A stretch of 64,000 bases of DNA from Streptomyces sp. NBC_01723 (GCF_036246005.1 NZ_CP109171.1:1786001-1850000); one strand, 5' to 3'. Shown: positions 18,339-27,462, counted from the stretch's first letter. Numbers and translations are program-made. The notes: generated by a model from the letters alone, not told the origin.

Positions 18339-19430
18339 CTAACCGACGACCCGCCCGTTCAGCACCACCCGGCGCGGAGCGGCGAGCACGCGCACGTCGG
18401 CGCGCGGATCCTCGTCGTACACCACCAGGTCCGCCGGCGCCCCCTCGTCCAGGCCGGGGCGCCCGAGCCAGCTCCGCGCGGCCCAGGTGGTCGCGGCGAG
18501 GGCCTCCAGGGGCGGAATGCCGGCGGTGACCAGCTCGCCGACCTCCGCCGCGGCCAGGCCGTGGGCCAGGGAGCCGCCCGCGTCGGTGCCGACGAAGACG
18601 GGGACACCGGCGTCGTAGGCGCTGCGCACGGTGTCGTAGCGGCGTTCGTGCAGTCGGCGCATGTGGGCCGACCAGCGCGGGAAGCGGGACTCGCCGCCGT
18701 CGGCGAGGGCGGGGAAGGTGGCGATGTTGACGAGGGTCGGCACGATGGCGACGCCCCGTTCGGCGAAGAGCGGGATCGTGTCGTCCGTGAGGCCCGTGGC
18801 GTGCTCGATGCAGTCGATGCCGGCCTCGACCAGGTCGCGCAGGGAGTCCTCGGCGAAGCAGTGCGCGGTGACGCGGGCGCCGAGGCGGTGGGCCTCCGCG
18901 ATCGCCGCCTCCACGGCGCCGCGCGGCCAGCAGGCCGACAGGTCGCCGAGGTCGCGGTCGATCCAGTCGCCGACCAGCTTCACCCAGCCGTCGCCGCGGC
19001 GGGCCTCCTGGGCGACGTAGGCGACGAGGTCGTCCGGCTCGACCTCCCAGGCGTAGTTGCGGATGTAGCGGCGGGTGCGGGCGATGTGCCGGCCCGCCCG
19101 GACGATCTTCGGGAGGTCCTCGCGGTCGTCGATCCAGCGGGTGTCGGACGGTGAGCCCGCGTCGCGGATGAGCAGCGTGCCCGCGTCCCGGTCGGTCAGC
19201 GCCTGCTTCTCGGCCACGTCCTCGGGGACGGCGCCGTGCTGGTCGAGGCCGACGTGGCAGTGCGCGTCGACCAGGCCGGGCAGCGCCCAGCCCTCGACGG
19301 TGCGGACGTCGGCGGCGCCGGCGGGCCGGTCGTAGGAGACCCGGCCGTCGATCACCCACACCTCGTCGCGGACCTCGTCCGGTCCGACGAGCACCCGACC
19401 CTTGACGTGCAGCACCGCGCGATCGCTCAT
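18339..19430 (-). CDS. Amidohydrolase family metal-dependent hydrolase
   Basis: A 363-aa TIM-barrel amidohydrolase of the imidazolonepropionase/prolidase-like branch. Metal-site motifs: GLVDAHCHVGLD (about 52-63) with the HxH pair, WVKLVGDW with the probable carboxylated Lys near 150, ARVTAHCFAED, CIEHATGL, and VFVGTDAGGSLAHG with the catalytic Asp. N- and C-terminal strands form the usual composite beta domain. Relatives hydrolyse cyclic amides, dipeptides or aryl-amides; the substrate is not predictable. ATG at 19430. The next gene upstream on this strand begins at 19979 and its stop lies only 10 bp before this start, so the two may be co-transcribed. Confidence 0.85.
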   Translation of the reverse strand: MSDRAVLHVKGRVLVGPDEVRDEVWVIDGRVSYDRPAGAADVRTVEGWALPGLVDAHCHVGLDQHGAVPEDVAEKQALTDRDAGTLLIRDAGSPSDTRWIDDREDLPKIVRAGRHIARTRRYIRNYAWEVEPDDLVAYVAQEARRGDGWVKLVGDWIDRDLGDLSACWPRGAVEAAIAEAHRLGARVTAHCFAEDSLRDLVEAGIDCIEHATGLTDDTIPLFAERGVAIVPTLVNIATFPALADGGESRFPRWSAHMRRLHERRYDTVRSAYDAGVPVFVGTDAGGSLAHGLAAAEVGELVTAGIPPLEALAATTWAARSWLGRPGLDEGAPADLVVYDEDPRADVRVLAAPRRVVLNGRVVG

Positions 19431-19439
19431 GCCCGCACC

Positions 19440-19979
19440 CTAAACCGGGCCCCGGGGGTGTCCGGAAGGCCGGTCGTCGCCACCGTTCCGCGCTGCGGCC
19501 CGGGCCCGCAGTTCGGTCGCGTACCCGGCCGCGACGGCGCTCCCCGCGGCGGTCAGGGCGAGGACGGCGGTGCCCGGGTTGACGTAGCCGGGGACGTCGT
19601 CGGAGGCGTATCCGTCGCCGTCGGCGGTCTCGCAGCGGAAGCCGAGGGGCAGCCAGGAGACCGAGTAGTCGACGATGCGCGCCGACAGCTCCGGGTGTTC
19701 GCCCGTGCGGCAGGGCCGCAGTGGTGCGGAGCCGGTGCCGCCGTCCTCCGCCTCCATGACCGCGAAGGCCACACACAGCGCGCCCCAGGCGTACAGCAGG
19801 ACCGCCCCGGCGGCGGCGCACCCGGCGAGCACCCGGAACGGCGCACCGGCGGCCGGGGACGCGGCGGCCGGTGGCGCGGCGGGCGCCCGGCCCTCACGGC
19901 GCGCCCCGTTCCGGGCGGCCCGGCCGAGGACGACGGCTGTGGCCCCCGCGACGAGGAGAAGTATCAAGACAGCGAACAC
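19440..19979 (-). CDS. Membrane protein of unknown function
   Basis: A 179-aa protein with an N-terminal transmembrane helix (FAVLILLLVAGATAVVLG), a cytosolic Arg/Ala/Pro-rich stretch, a second helix near 55-78 (VLAGCAAAGAVLLYAWGAL), an extracellular segment with two Cys residues (RPCRTG and GFRCETADG) that could form a disulfide, and a third helix near 145-165. I recognise no family. The GTG at 19979 is chosen because the first hydrophobic segment starts immediately; the ribosome binding site is weak. It ends 10 bp before the amidohydrolase start. Confidence 0.68.
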   Translation of the reverse strand: MFAVLILLLVAGATAVVLGRAARNGARREGRAPAAPPAAASPAAGAPFRVLAGCAAAGAVLLYAWGALCVAFAVMEAEDGGTGSAPLRPCRTGEHPELSARIVDYSVSWLPLGFRCETADGDGYASDDVPGYVNPGTAVLALTAAGSAVAAGYATELRARAAARNGGDDRPSGHPRGPV

Positions 19980-20145
19980 AGAGGGGAGTTCATCAGCCCG
20001 CAGGCGCCCACCGCTGTAGCGGAAGCCACAATTCCGGGCGTGGGGGTGTCGCAACGGATGGACTCGGTGGCGAGTGGTGGCAGAGGTCATGGTTACTCTC
20101 GACTCGTACGTTCCGTACACCTGCCCGTACCGAAGAGAGCCCGAC

Positions 20146-21273
20146 GTGACCCACCCGCTCCTGGACCTCCCCCCGCTGACCGCCGGTCGCTTCGCCGCGA
20201 TCGAGGACCGGGTCGCGCGTCTGCTCGGGACCGCGCAGGACGTCGTGGTCATGCAGGGCGAGGCGCTGCTGCCGCTGGAGGGCGCGATCCGTGCCGCCGC
20301 GGGGCCGGGCACCGTCGCGCTCAACATCGTCACCGGGCCGTACGGGCAGACCTTCGGGAACTGGCTGCGGGACTGCGGCGCGACCGTGCACGACCTCGCC
20401 GTGCCGTTCCACACGGCCGTCTCCGCCGAGCAGGTCCGCGGGGCCTTCGCGGAGCACCCGGAGATCGACTTCGTGTCGCTGGTGCACGCCGAGGCGGCGA
20501 CCGGCAACACCAACCCGGTCGCGGAGATCGGCGAGGCCGTCCGGGCGCAGGGCGCGCTGTTCTACCTGGACGCCGTGGCCTCCGTGGGCGCCGAGCCGGT
20601 GCTGCCGGACGCATGGGGCGTGGACCTGTGCGTGATCGGCGCGCAGAAGGCGATGGGCGGTCCGGCCGGAGTCTCGGCGGTGTCGGTCAGCGAGCGGGCG
20701 TGGGCGCGCATGGCGGCGAACCCGGCGGCACCGCGCCGGTCGTACCTCTCGCTGCTGGACTGGAAGGAGCGCTGGATCGACGGCGGCCGCAGGGCGCTGC
20801 TGCACGCGCCGGCCCAGCTGGAGATGCTCGCGCTGGAGGCCTGCGTGGAGCGCATCGAGGCGGAGGGCCCCGAGACGGTGATGGCGCGGCACGCGGCGGC
20901 CGCGGCGGCCACCCGGGCCGGCGCCCTCGCGCTGGGCGGCCTGGAGCCGTACGTGTACGAGGCGAAGGAGGCGGCGCCGGTCGCCACGACCCTGCGGACG
21001 CCGTCGGACGTCGACGCGTCCGCCCTGGTGGCCCGGGCCCTGGCGGCCGACCCCGCGCTGCCGCTGGCCGCGGGCGGGGGCGCGCTGGCCGGCGAGATGG
21101 TCCGGGTCAACCACTACGGTCCGGACGCGACGCTCATGGCCGTACAGGGCTGTCTGACGGCACTGGGTGCCGCGCTGACGGAGACGGGGCGGAAGGCCGA
21201 TCCGGAGGGCGCCCGGCGGGCCGCCGGGGACGCCTGGGAGCGGCCGGTCCGGGCCGGCCTTTCCGGAGCATGA
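20146..21273 (+). CDS. Class V aminotransferase (alanine-glyoxylate/phosphoserine aminotransferase-like)
   Basis: A 375-aa PLP enzyme of the small-domain class V group (AGAT/SerC-like). PLP signatures: VVMQGEALLPLEGAI at the N-terminal substrate loop, ALFYLDAVASVGAEP with the ring Asp, CVIGAQKAMGGPAGVS with the Schiff-base Lys, and a C-terminal GEMVRVNHYGPDA typical of alanine-glyoxylate aminotransferases. The amino-acid pair it uses is unknown. The GTG at 20146 is preferred since homology begins here; the ATG at 20089 would add a poorly conserved leader. It ends just before the ectoine control region but is not obviously part of the ect operon. Confidence 0.85.
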   Translation: MTHPLLDLPPLTAGRFAAIEDRVARLLGTAQDVVVMQGEALLPLEGAIRAAAGPGTVALNIVTGPYGQTFGNWLRDCGATVHDLAVPFHTAVSAEQVRGAFAEHPEIDFVSLVHAEAATGNTNPVAEIGEAVRAQGALFYLDAVASVGAEPVLPDAWGVDLCVIGAQKAMGGPAGVSAVSVSERAWARMAANPAAPRRSYLSLLDWKERWIDGGRRALLHAPAQLEMLALEACVERIEAEGPETVMARHAAAAAATRAGALALGGLEPYVYEAKEAAPVATTLRTPSDVDASALVARALAADPALPLAAGGGALAGEMVRVNHYGPDATLMAVQGCLTALGAALTETGRKADPEGARRAAGDAWERPVRAGLSGA

Positions 21274-21603
21274 ATTCAAGGGAATTCCCTTATCCCGCAC
21301 TTACACAATAGAGGAATTCCCGTCCAGCACAGGATCCCGTATTCTTCTGCCCGCTTTCTCTTGACCTAAACACAAAGATTCCGCGAACGCGGAGCCACAC
21401 ATTTCGGACACGTCGCGCATGGGTTACGAGATTGTGACCCGATACACATGCTGTCCGCTTCGCGACGTTTGCCCGGGTCAAATTATGACAAGTTGCCGTC
21501 CGCTCGCGCGGAGGTACGCGCCCGCGTGATAACACACGAGGCAGCGATCCGTAACCCCATCCGGCGATGCAATTTCGAAATTCCCTCGGTAAATTCAATT
21601 TGC
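21274..21603 (+). promoter_or_regulatory. AT-rich control region of ectABCD
   Basis: This 330-bp stretch is visibly richer in A and T than its surroundings. It contains a perfect 14-bp palindrome AAGGGAATTCCCTT (21278-21291), GAATTC three times (21272, 21282, 21314), a near-palindrome TCCGCG-AA-CGCGGA (21380-21393), GTCA-N5-TGAC (21477-21489) and a perfect 12-bp palindrome AATTTCGAAATT (21571-21582) only 21 bp before ectA. It must hold the osmotically controlled ectoine promoter(s); I cannot fix the -10/-35 with confidence. No coding sequence is supported here. Confidence 0.6.
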
Positions 21604-22116
21604 ATGACTGCCGCGCAAGCAGACCTGCAAATCGATCGTCCGAGAGTGGCCGACGGCGCCGCCCTGTGGCGGATAGCCAAGGATTCCAAGACCCTCGACC
21701 TGAACTCGTCGTACAGCTACCTGCTCTGGTGCCGGGACTTCGCCGCCACCTCGGCCGTTGCTCGCGACGGGCACGGGGTGCCGGTCGGCTTCGTCACCGG
21801 CTACATCCGGCCCGACCGGCCGGACACGCTGCTGGTGTGGCAGGTGGCCGTGGACGAGGCGTACCGTGGACGCAGGCTCGCGGCTTCACTGCTCGACGGG
21901 CTGGTCGCCCGCACTGTCGCGGAGTGCGCGACGACGACCTTGGAGACCACCATCTCCCCCGACAACACCGCGTCCCAGCGGTTGTTCACCTCGTTCGCCG
22001 AGCGGCACGGTGCCCGGCTCGATCGCGAGGTGCTGTTCGACACGGACCTCTTCCCGGACGGGCCGCACGAGCCCGAGGTCCTGTACCGCATCGGTCCCCT
22101 GACCGCAGCCGGCTGA
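21604..22116 (+). CDS. ectA: L-2,4-diaminobutyric acid acetyltransferase EctA
   Basis: A 170-aa GNAT-fold enzyme that acetylates L-2,4-diaminobutyrate at the gamma nitrogen, the second step to ectoine. Typical EctA motifs: LDLNSSYSYLLWCRDF, GFVTGYIRPDRPDTLLVWQV and the acetyl-CoA loop VDEAYRGRRLAASLL, then TTISPDNTASQRLF. The ATG at 21604 matches the family start, yet no Shine-Dalgarno precedes it, so initiation is either inefficient or the mRNA start is close. First gene of ectABCD, 133 bp before ectB. Confidence 0.95.
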   Translation: MTAAQADLQIDRPRVADGAALWRIAKDSKTLDLNSSYSYLLWCRDFAATSAVARDGHGVPVGFVTGYIRPDRPDTLLVWQVAVDEAYRGRRLAASLLDGLVARTVAECATTTLETTISPDNTASQRLFTSFAERHGARLDREVLFDTDLFPDGPHEPEVLYRIGPLTAAG

Positions 22117-22249
22117 CCCGCCGGACGCCCGGACGGCCTGGCACCCCCGACCGTCCGGCCCCCCAGACTTCCCGCCGGGACCACACCGGTTCCCGCCGGA
22201 TTCGTACGACCTTCCTCTCCCACCCTCACCCCACGAGGAGCGATTCGTC

Positions 22250-23521
22250 GTGACCATCACCCAGCCCGACCTCAGCGTCTTCGAGACCGTCGAGTCCGAG
22301 GTGCGTAGCTACTGCCGCGGCTGGCCCACCGTGTTCGACCGTGCCGTGGGCAGCCGCATGTACGACGAGGACGGCCACGAGTACCTCGACTTCTTCGCCG
22401 GAGCAGGCTCCCTCAACTACGGGCACAACAACGCGGTCCTGAAACGCGCGCTGATCGACTACCTGGAGCGAGACGGCGTCACGCACGGTCTCGACATGTC
22501 GACTACCGCGAAGCGCCGCTTCCTGGAGACGTTCCAGGACATCATCCTGCGCAAGCGTGACCTGCCGTACAAGGTCATGTTCCCGGGCCCGACGGGCACC
22601 AACGCCGTGGAGTCCGCGCTCAAGCTGGCGCGCAAGGTGAAGGGGCGCGAGTCGATCGTGTCGTTCACCAACGCCTTCCACGGCATGTCGCTGGGCTCGC
22701 TGGCCGTGACCGGCAACGCCTTCAAGCGGGCCGGCGCCGGCATCCCGCTGGTGCACGGCACGCCGATGCCGTTCGACAACTACTTCGACGGCACCGTCGA
22801 GGACTTCCTGTGGTTCGAGCGACTGCTCGAGGACCAGGGCTCCGGCCTGAACAAGCCGGCCGCCGTGATCGTCGAGACGGTGCAGGGCGAGGGCGGCATC
22901 AACGTCGCCCGGACCGAGTGGCTGCGCGCCTTGTCGGAATTGTGCGCACGCCAGGACATGCTTCTCATCGTGGACGACATCCAGATGGGCTGCGGCCGGA
23001 CCGGCGCCTTCTTCTCCTTCGAGGAGGCGGGCATCACGCCGGACATCGTGACCGTGTCCAAGTCGATCAGCGGCTACGGCCTGCCGATGTCGCTGTGCCT
23101 GTTCAAGCCGGAGCTGGACGTCTGGGAGCCGGGCGAGCACAACGGCACCTTCCGCGGCAACAACCCGGCCTTCGTGACCGCGACCGCCACGCTGGAGACG
23201 TACTGGGCCGACGGGTCGGCGATGGAGAAGCAGACCCGCACCCGCGGTGAGCAGGTCGAGCAGCACATGATCGCCATTACCGAGGAGAACCTCGCGGACG
23301 TCAAGGAGTACCGGGGCCGCGGCCTGGTCTGGGGCCTGGAGTTCCACGACAAGGACCGCGCGGGGAAGGTCGCCAAGCGCGCCTTCGAGCTCGGGCTGCT
23401 CATCGAGACGTCCGGCCCCGAGAGCGAGGTCGTCAAACTGCTCCCGGCGCTCACCATCACGCCCGAAGAGCTGGACGAGGGCATGAAGACCCTCGCCCGG
23501 GCCGTGCGTGAGACGGCCTGA
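22250..23521 (+). CDS. ectB: Diaminobutyrate-2-oxoglutarate aminotransferase EctB
   Basis: A 423-aa class III PLP aminotransferase making L-2,4-diaminobutyrate from L-aspartate-beta-semialdehyde and glutamate, the committed ectoine step. Motifs: [64 protein letters not shown] with the ring Asp, and [11 protein letters not shown] with Schiff-base Lys271. GTG start 8 nt after CGAGGAG. Length is normal for EctB. Confidence 0.97.
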   Translation: MTITQPDLSVFETVESEVRSYCRGWPTVFDRAVGSRMYDEDGHEYLDFFAGAGSLNYGHNNAVLKRALIDYLERDGVTHGLDMSTTAKRRFLETFQDIILRKRDLPYKVMFPGPTGTNAVESALKLARKVKGRESIVSFTNAFHGMSLGSLAVTGNAFKRAGAGIPLVHGTPMPFDNYFDGTVEDFLWFERLLEDQGSGLNKPAAVIVETVQGEGGINVARTEWLRALSELCARQDMLLIVDDIQMGCGRTGAFFSFEEAGITPDIVTVSKSISGYGLPMSLCLFKPELDVWEPGEHNGTFRGNNPAFVTATATLETYWADGSAMEKQTRTRGEQVEQHMIAITEENLADVKEYRGRGLVWGLEFHDKDRAGKVAKRAFELGLLIETSGPESEVVKLLPALTITPEELDEGMKTLARAVRETA

Positions 23522-23535
23522 CACCACCACTGCTT

Positions 23536-23569
23536 CCGGCGCCTTCGGCCCGCGTGCCGAGGGCGCCGG
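23536..23569 (+). other. Stable hairpin in the ectB-ectC spacer
   Basis: CCGGCGCC (23536-23543) and GGCGCCGG (23562-23569) pair perfectly, with an inner CGG/CCG stem. It sits 14 bp after ectB and 40 bp before the ectC start. It could act as a partial terminator, a processing site or an mRNA stabiliser that sets the ratio of EctB to EctC/EctD. Confidence 0.5.
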
Positions 23570-23609
23570 GGACCCTGCACACCCTTCACCTAGGAGGCAT
23601 CGCAACACC

Positions 23610-24008
23610 GTGATCGTCCGTTCGTTCAAGGAGATCGAAGGCACCGACCGGCACGTGAAATCGGCGTCCGGCACCTGGGAGAGCAAGCGCATCGTCCTCG
23701 CGAAGGAGAAGGTCGGCTTCTCCCTCCACGAGACGATTCTGTACGCGGGTACGGAGACGTCGATGTGGTACGCGAACCACATCGAGGCCGTCGTCTGTAC
23801 CAAGGGCGAAGCCGAGTTGACCGACCGCGAGACGGGGAAGACGTACACCATCACGCCCGGCACGATGTACCTCCTCAACGGCCATGAGCGGCACACGCTC
23901 AAGGTCAAGGAGGACTTCCACTGCCTGTGCGTCTTCAATCCGCCCGTGACCGGACGGGAGGACCACGACGAGAACGGCGTCTACCCGCTGCTCACCGAGG
24001 AGGTGTGA
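23610..24008 (+). CDS. ectC: L-ectoine synthase EctC
   Basis: A 132-aa cupin that cyclises N-gamma-acetyl-L-2,4-diaminobutyrate to ectoine with loss of water. Family motifs: [16 protein letters not shown] at the start, [19 protein letters not shown], and [16 protein letters not shown] with [13 protein letters not shown], which supply the metal-binding residues of the cupin barrel. GTG start with TAGGAGG upstream at 23591-23597. Six bp separate it from ectD. Confidence 0.97.
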   Translation: MIVRSFKEIEGTDRHVKSASGTWESKRIVLAKEKVGFSLHETILYAGTETSMWYANHIEAVVCTKGEAELTDRETGKTYTITPGTMYLLNGHERHTLKVKEDFHCLCVFNPPVTGREDHDENGVYPLLTEEV

Positions 24009-24014
24009 GTCATC

Positions 24015-24911
24015 GTGACCATGACCACGAACGTCACCGATCTCTATCCCACCCGCGGCGCCACCGAGGTGGCAACCCCCCGGCAGGACCCGGTCGTCTG
24101 GGGCTCCCCGGACACGCCCGGTCCCGTCTCGCAGGGTGACCTCCAGTCCCTGGAGCGCGACGGGTTCCTCGCCATCGACCAGCTCATCGGGCCGGACGAG
24201 GTCGCGGTCTACCAGCGGGAGCTGGAGCGCCTCACCTCCGACCCGGCCATCCGCGCGGACGAGCGCTCGATCGTCGAGCCGCAGTCCAAGGAGATCCGGT
24301 CGGTCTTCGAGGTGCACAAGATCAGCGAGGTCTTCGCCAACCTCGTGCGGGACGAACGAGTGGTCGGACGGGCCCGGCAGATCCTCGGCTCGGACGTCTA
24401 CGTCCACCAGTCGCGGATCAACGTCAAGCCCGGCTTCGGGGCCAGCGGTTTCTACTGGCACTCGGACTTCGAAACCTGGCACGCCGAGGACGGCCTGCCC
24501 AACATGCGGACGATCTCGGTCTCGATCGCGCTCACCGAGAACTACGACACCAACGGCGGTCTCATGATCATGCCGGGGTCGCACAAGACGTTCCTCGGGT
24601 GCGCGGGGGCCACGCCGAAGGACAACTACAAGAAGTCCCTGCAGATGCAGGACGCGGGGACGCCGTCCGACGAGGCCCTGACGAAGATGGCCTCGGAGTA
24701 CGGCATCAAGCTGTTCACCGGCAAGGCCGGCTCGGCGACCTGGTTCGACTGCAACTGCATGCACGGATCGGGCGACAACATCACGCCCTTCCCGCGCAGC
24801 AACGTGTTCATCGTCTTCAACAGCGTCGAGAACACCGCGGTCGATCCGTTCGCGGCACCGATCCGGCGGCCGGACTTCATCGGCGCGCGGGACTTCACTC
24901 CGGTGAGGTGA
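24015..24911 (+). CDS. ectD: Ectoine 5-hydroxylase EctD
   Basis: A 298-aa Fe(II)/2-oxoglutarate-dependent dioxygenase that converts ectoine to 5-hydroxyectoine. The facial-triad motif YWHSDFETWH gives His149 and Asp151, and the second His lies in MHGSGDNITPFPRSN near 250. The EctD signature between them includes NMRTISVSIALTENYDTNGG. GTG at 24015, with the in-frame ATG at 24021 as alternative; GAGGAGG overlaps the end of ectC. Last gene of the operon, followed by a strong terminator. Confidence 0.96.
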   Translation: MTMTTNVTDLYPTRGATEVATPRQDPVVWGSPDTPGPVSQGDLQSLERDGFLAIDQLIGPDEVAVYQRELERLTSDPAIRADERSIVEPQSKEIRSVFEVHKISEVFANLVRDERVVGRARQILGSDVYVHQSRINVKPGFGASGFYWHSDFETWHAEDGLPNMRTISVSIALTENYDTNGGLMIMPGSHKTFLGCAGATPKDNYKKSLQMQDAGTPSDEALTKMASEYGIKLFTGKAGSATWFDCNCMHGSGDNITPFPRSNVFIVFNSVENTAVDPFAAPIRRPDFIGARDFTPVR

Positions 24912-24926
24912 CCCCGCATCTGAACT

Positions 24927-24967
24927 CGGGCAGGGGCCTTTTGTGTGGGACGGGAGGCTCCTGCCCG
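24927..24967. terminator. Bidirectional terminator between ectD and a convergent PLP gene
   Basis: Thirteen-bp arms 24927-24939 and 24955-24967 with a single G-U pair, enclosing a 15-nt loop. It begins 15 bp after ectD stops and ends 10 bp before the convergent gene's stop, so it can serve both. Confidence 0.8.
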
Positions 24968-24977
24968 ATGCACGTTC

Positions 24978-26036
24978 TCAGCCCGCCAGCACGTCCAGCA
25001 GCCGGTCGACGTCCGCCGCCGTGTTGTACAGGTGGAAGGCGGCCCGCAGGTTGCCCGCCCGGTCGGAGACCTCGACGCCGGCCCGGCTCACCTCGTCCCT
25101 GCGCCGGCCGAGGCCGGGCACGGACACGATGGCGGAGCCCGGCGCGGCCACCGGCTCGTGGCCCAGCGACAGCACTCCCGCGCGGAACCGGTCGGCGAGA
25201 CCGGTGTCGTGGGCGTGCACGGCGTCCACGCCCAGCTCCTCGAGCAGCGCCAGGGAGTGCCTGGCGCCTGTGTACGAAAACACCGCGGGGCTCTCGTCAT
25301 AGCGCCGGGCCGAGTGCGCCAGCTCCTGGACGGGGCCGTAGCAACTGTCCCAAGGGCGCTCCCCCGACGCCCATCCGGCGAACAGCGGCGTCAGCCCGGC
25401 CGACACCCCCAGGTCCTCCGGTACGACGAGGAAGGCGACGCCGCGCGGGCAGAGCACCCACTTGTAGGCGACGGCGACCACGAAGTCGAAGTCGTCCGCG
25501 GCCGTCGGCAGCCAGCCGTTCGCCTGGGAGACGTCGATCAGCGTCCGCGCCCCGTGCGCCCGGGCCGCGTCCCGCACCGCCGCGAGGTCGGCGATCCGCC
25601 CGTCGGCCGACTGGACCGAGCTGACCGCGACGAGCGCGGTCTCGGGGCCCACCGACTCGGCGAGGCGCTCCAGGGGCACACCGCGCACCTTGAGGTCGCC
25701 CCGCATGTACAAGGGGTTCACCAGCGAGGCGAAGTCGGCCTCGGCGGTGAGGACTTCGGCGCCCGCGGGCAGTGCGGCGGCGACCAGGCCGCTGTAGGTG
25801 GCCACCGAGGCACCGGCCGCGACCCGGGTGGCGGGCACCCCCACGAGCCGGGCGTAGGCGGACCGGCACGCCTCGACGTCGGCGAACATGTCGAGCGGCT
25901 GCCCGGCCGCGGCCGACGCCGCCGCGTCCCGCATCGCGACGAGGGTCCTGGCGGGCAGCAGGCCGGTGCTGGCGGTGTTGAGGTACGTGGTCTTCGGGGC
26001 GAACTCGGCACGGACGAGATTCTCGAAGCTCTCCAT
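24978..26036 (-). CDS. Class V aminotransferase-fold PLP enzyme (cysteine desulfurase/kynureninase-like)
   Basis: A 352-aa PLP protein. YLNTASTGLLPARTL near 15 and AAGASVATYSGLVAAALPAG form the PLP phosphate-site region. VSSVQSADGRIADL and ARTLIDVSQANGWLP supply the ring Asp and active-site His/Gln region, and VAVAYKWVLCPRGVAFL holds the Schiff-base Lys. It resembles the SufS-like isopenicillin-epimerase/kynureninase branch, whose members include desulfurases, epimerases and lyases, so the reaction is open. The ATG at 26036 is preferred; the ATG at 26072 adds 12 residues. It lies next to ectD but is convergent and terminator-separated, so there is no evidence for a role in ectoine synthesis. 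Confidence 0.82.
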   Translation of the reverse strand: MESFENLVRAEFAPKTTYLNTASTGLLPARTLVAMRDAAASAAAGQPLDMFADVEACRSAYARLVGVPATRVAAGASVATYSGLVAAALPAGAEVLTAEADFASLVNPLYMRGDLKVRGVPLERLAESVGPETALVAVSSVQSADGRIADLAAVRDAARAHGARTLIDVSQANGWLPTAADDFDFVVAVAYKWVLCPRGVAFLVVPEDLGVSAGLTPLFAGWASGERPWDSCYGPVQELAHSARRYDESPAVFSYTGARHSLALLEELGVDAVHAHDTGLADRFRAGVLSLGHEPVAAPGSAIVSVPGLGRRRDEVSRAGVEVSDRAGNLRAAFHLYNTAADVDRLLDVLAG

Positions 26037-26119
26037 GGCACCACTGTGCGGCCCCGTGACCCCCCCGTCCATTGCGTATTTCTACGCGGTTTCTCCAAGC
26101 AACGCTTATGTACGGGCCC

Positions 26120-26845
26120 TCACCTGGGGTTCTCGGCCCCCGGCACCGCACAGCCGTCGGGACCGCACGCCTCCGCGCCGCCGTCGTCGATCAGCTTCAG
26201 CGGGGTGCGCTCGCCCCACGCCTGCGTCAGCGCCTGGGCGAAGACCTCGGCGGGCTGGGCGCCGGAGACGCCGTAGGCCCGGTCGAGCACGAAGAACGGC
26301 ACTCCGGTGGCCCCGAGCTGCGCGGCCTCGCGCTCGTCGGCGCGGACCTCGTCGGCGTAGGCGGCGGGGTCGGCGAGCACCGCACGGGCCTCGTCGGCGT
26401 CCAGACCTGCGGCGACGGCCAGTTCCACGAGCCGCTCGTCGTCGTTGAAGACGGAGCGCTCCTCGGCGAAGTTGGCCCGGTAGAAGGCGTCCAGCAGGGC
26501 GTCGTGGCGGCCCCGTTCCCTGGCGAGGTGCAGCAGCCGGTGCATGTCGAAGGTGCTGCCGTGGTCGCGGTCGCGGGTGCGGTAGTCCAGGCCCTCGGCG
26601 GCGGCCTGCGCGCCGAGGTTGTCCTCACCGGCCCGCGCCTGCGCCTCGCTCATGCCGTACTTGGCGGTGAGCATCGTCAGCACCGGCTGCACGTCGTCCT
26701 TGGCCCGCCCTGGGTCCAGCTCGAACGACCGGTGGACCACCTCGACGCCGTCCCGGTGCGGGAAGGCCGCCAGCGCCTTCTCGAATCGGGCCTTGCCCAC
26801 GTAGCACCACGGGCAGGCGATGTCGCTCCAGATCTCGACGCGCAT
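26120..26845 (-). CDS. DsbA-family FrnE-like oxidoreductase
   Basis: A 241-aa thioredoxin-fold protein of the FrnE (2-hydroxychromene-2-carboxylate isomerase/DsbA-like) family. The active-site motif is C11-P-W-C14 in SDIACPWCYVG, and the cis-Pro loop is GATGVPFFVLDRAYGVSGAQ. It has no signal peptide, so it acts in the cytoplasm. In Streptomyces the founding member affects polyketide (frenolicin) production; others act in disulfide or stress chemistry. Near the C-terminus EACGPDGC gives two more Cys residues. The ATG at 26845 has GGAGAAGAG upstream. Confidence 0.9.
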   Translation of the reverse strand: MRVEIWSDIACPWCYVGKARFEKALAAFPHRDGVEVVHRSFELDPGRAKDDVQPVLTMLTAKYGMSEAQARAGEDNLGAQAAAEGLDYRTRDRDHGSTFDMHRLLHLARERGRHDALLDAFYRANFAEERSVFNDDERLVELAVAAGLDADEARAVLADPAAYADEVRADEREAAQLGATGVPFFVLDRAYGVSGAQPAEVFAQALTQAWGERTPLKLIDDGGAEACGPDGCAVPGAENPR

Positions 26846-26921
26846 GTCTCGGCTCTTCTCCAGGTCGTACGGGTACGGAGGCCCTCTCCGCGCCCATACG
26901 TGAACGTTCAAGCAGCGGGCC

Positions 26922-27425
26922 TCATTCCCCGGGCACCCGGAAACGCAGGAACAGATGGTGGTCGCCCTCGGCGGGCGGGTTCTCCGGGTCCGGGACCCAG
27001 CCCAGGCGGGCGTAGAAGGCCTGCGCCCGCCGGTTGTCGACGTGCACGTCCAGCACCGCCGACCGCCGGCGGTCGGCCTGCCACTGCTCGACGCAGGCGG
27101 CGTGCAGTGCGGTGCCGAGGCCGCCGCGCCAGTGGCCGGGGTCGACGTGGAACTGGAACAGCTTGACCTTGTCCGCCGCTCCGTCCTCCGGGACCCGGAA
27201 CGAGGCGATGGCGGCGATGCGCCCCTGTTCCACCGCGCACAGCACGTGCCCGTCGGTCCGCTCCACGGCGGTGCGCCAACGGGCCGGCCAGTCGAGACCG
27301 TCGTCGGGCAGCCCGTCGGGGTAGTACGTCGCCCGGGCCCGGGCGTGCAGGGCGGCGACGGTCTCGGCCTCGGCGGGCAGGACGGTGCGGATCACCCTGC
27401 TTCCGGTCACACGTTCGCTGATCAT
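26922..27425 (-). CDS. GNAT family N-acetyltransferase
   Basis: A 167-aa acetyl-CoA-dependent acyltransferase. The acetyl-CoA site is in FQFHVDPGHWRGGLGTALH (Q/RxxGxG/A type), preceded by the beta strand AAIASFRVPED and followed by DVHVDNRRAQAFYARLGW, a standard GNAT C-terminal motif. Substrate unknown. The ATG at 27425 has only a weak ribosome binding site; the ATG at 27449 is possible. It ends 76 bp from the FrnE-like start and probably stands alone. Confidence 0.85.
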   Translation of the reverse strand: MISERVTGSRVIRTVLPAEAETVAALHARARATYYPDGLPDDGLDWPARWRTAVERTDGHVLCAVEQGRIAAIASFRVPEDGAADKVKLFQFHVDPGHWRGGLGTALHAACVEQWQADRRRSAVLDVHVDNRRAQAFYARLGWVPDPENPPAEGDHHLFLRFRVPGE

Positions 27426-27462
27426 GCACCGCAGGACGCGCGCGACCACCCAGCCGGTTGCG

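Noticed and set aside
21290..21598. Minus-strand frame in the ectA leader
   Set aside because: No motifs, no ribosome binding site, and it lies over the promoter palindromes.
22226..23938. Minus-strand frame opposite ectB/ectC
   Set aside because: Antisense shadow; EctB and EctC are unmistakable on the plus strand.
24978..26036. Idea that the class V PLP enzyme belongs to the ectoine operon
   Set aside because: It is on the other strand and separated by a bidirectional terminator.
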